DNA of 64,000 nucleotides from contig NZ_QNRI01000001.1 in assembly GCF_003315295.1 (NCBI RefSeq), positions 186,001 through 250,000 on the forward strand, given 5' to 3'. The stretch is from Paraliobacillus ryukyuensis (GTDB taxonomy: Bacteria > Bacillota > Bacilli > Bacillales > Amphibacillaceae). Positions within the stretch are counted from its first letter, which is position 1. The number at the start of each line of letters is the position of its first letter. The notes beneath the pieces are model-generated. The model was not told where the DNA came from, did not search any database, and saw nothing but the letters and a program-made list of their open reading frames with translations. Of the stretch, positions 63,232 to 64,000 are shown one piece after another. The position numbers and the translations under genes were made by a program.

Positions 63232-63909
63232 ATGGGAATAGGTACTTACCTTATTTATCTTGCGCTGTTAATGATTATTCCACTTTGGGCGCAATCAAAA
63301 GTGAAAAGTACGTATAAGAAGTATGCGAAAGTAGCAACGTCATCCTATATGACTGGTGCTCAAGTAGCAAGAAAAATCTTAGATGATAATGGTTTATACA
63401 ACGTTACAATAGAAGAAACACGGGGTATGCTGTCTGACCACTATGATCCACGTAAAAAAGTTGTTCGACTTTCTAGCGATAACTATCATGGTCATTCCAT
63501 GGCAGCCTCAGCGATTGCAGCACACGAAGTTGGGCACGCAATTCAAGATGCCCAAGCCTATGCATTTTTACGATTTCGTTCCTCACTATTTCCGTTGGCA
63601 AATTTAGGGGATAAACTTGGTTTTATCTTAATTATTGCTGGTATATTCCTTACGCCTATGCTGAGTATAATTGGTGTCGTATTCATGGGATTTGCGGTAT
63701 TGTTCCAATTAGTAACATTACCAGTTGAATTTGATGCTTCTAACCGAGCGATGGGGCAGTTAGTATCTTCTGGCGTGATCCGCAATAATGAAGAACGTGA
63801 CACGAAAAAAGTACTTAATGCTGCAGCACTAACTTATGTAGCAGCTGCACTTGTAGCTGTAGCTGAATTAATCCGTTTTATTTTAATGTTTGTTATCTCA
63901 GAAGATTAA
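63232..63909 (+). CDS. yugP: zinc metallopeptidase, YugP type
   Basis: A 225-residue membrane peptidase, the same length as B. subtilis YugP. The zinc site is His98-E-V-G-His102 in AAHEVGHAIQ. A membrane segment at the N-terminus and two or three more around 125-165 and 200-222 frame it. Substrate unknown. The second ATG (63232) is seven bases after TGGAGG and is preferred over 63226. In B. subtilis yugP is elsewhere, so this is a local difference; the symbol follows similarity. Confidence 0.85.
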   Translation: MGIGTYLIYLALLMIIPLWAQSKVKSTYKKYAKVATSSYMTGAQVARKILDDNGLYNVTIEETRGMLSDHYDPRKKVVRLSSDNYHGHSMAASAIAAHEVGHAIQDAQAYAFLRFRSSLFPLANLGDKLGFILIIAGIFLTPMLSIIGVVFMGFAVLFQLVTLPVEFDASNRAMGQLVSSGVIRNNEERDTKKVLNAAALTYVAAALVAVAELIRFILMFVISED

Positions 63910-63921
63910 TTTTAACAAAGT

Positions 63922-63956
63922 AAAAGAACTGATACTAATGTATCAGTTCTTTTTTA
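63922..63956. terminator. terminator after yugP
   Basis: AAAGAACTGATAC/GTATCAGTTCTTT perfect stem, four-base loop, with A-run before and T-run after, so it could serve a convergent gene too. Confidence 0.92.
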
Positions 63957-64000
63957 ATCTGGATAAGGTTTTTTATTCTCATCTAAAGTAAATCCTTCTC
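63954..64000 (-). CDS. possible 3' end of a convergent gene (partial)
   Basis: On the minus strand one frame is open from the window edge to a TAA at 63956-63954 and ends in EGFTLDENKKPYPD. A polar C-terminus ending at a bidirectional terminator is plausible, but about 14 residues allow no family call. It could also be chance. Confidence 0.3.
   Translation of the reverse strand, partial: EGFTLDENKKPYPD

Overview
This window is a stretch of low-GC chromosome from an endospore-forming member of the Bacillaceae. Gene content and order follow the Bacillus subtilis region yqkD-nudF-fur-xerD-dacF-spoIIA-spoVA-lysA, then ribT-scpAB-dacB-spmAB-rluB-resDE-sigX, fer-recQ, sleB-ypeB-cmk-rpsA-der-gpsA-spoIVA-hbs-mtrB-hepS/menG/hepT-ndk-cheR-aro-hisC-tyrA-aroA-ypiAB-ypjAB. 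Several differences point away from the B. subtilis group and towards a more distant relative, such as the Oceanobacillus/Gracilibacillus/Amphibacillus side. The sequence alone does not fix the genus. I see no rRNA, tRNA, transposase, prophage or CRISPR array.

Layout: 1-8.6 kb holds yqkEF, nudF, EndoQ-type yqxK, spoIIM, fur (with a Per box), yqzK, xerD, dacF and the spoIIA operon (AA, AB, sigF). 8.7-11.9 kb is a shortened spoVA operon (AA, AB, AEA, AF). 12-19.9 kb holds lysA, ppiB, an orphan ribT, scpAB, a sodF-type superoxide dismutase, dacB-spmA-spmB and rluB. 20-25.4 kb holds resD-resE, a DUF4430 lipoprotein with an ECF S-component, and sigX-rsiX. 25.5-34.8 kb holds fer, ypbB-recQ, ypbE, cotJABC, a CBS protein, mecB, ypdA, ansA and prsW. 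35-45.4 kb holds sleB-ypeB, motI, cmk, plsC, rpsA, yphA, yphB with its small partner, der, gpsA and spoVIF. 45.4-48.7 kb is the least coding part: a GC-rich structured repeat, spoIVA, and a decayed methyltransferase. 48.7-64 kb holds hbs, mtrB, hepS-menG-hepT, ndk, cheR, the aromatic operon (aroC-aroB-aroH-hisC-tyrA-aroA), ypiA, ypiB, ypjA, ypjB and a YugP-type zinc peptidase.

How the genes work together: at least 20 genes serve sporulation, from commitment in the forespore (spoIIA), engulfment (spoIIM), cortex (dacB, dacF, spmAB) and coat (spoIVA, cotJ, spoVIF) to DPA handling and germination (spoVA, sleB-ypeB, prob. yphB). Promoter-like sites for sigma-F, -G, -E and -K sit where expected. 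motI and cheR indicate flagellar motility and chemotaxis. hepS-menG-hepT indicate menaquinone. resABC and ypiF-qcrABC are absent from both sites where B. subtilis has them, which suggests loss of c-type cytochromes while the ResDE sensor and menaquinone pathway were kept.

I did not find a clearly new multi-gene system. The best leads are the gaps in conserved operons (no resABC, qcrABC, spoVAC/AD/AEb, trp or rib genes at their usual places), the structured repeat at 45.8-46.0 kb, the DUF4430/ECF pair beside sigX, and a strong promoter that runs straight into a hairpin upstream of mecB.
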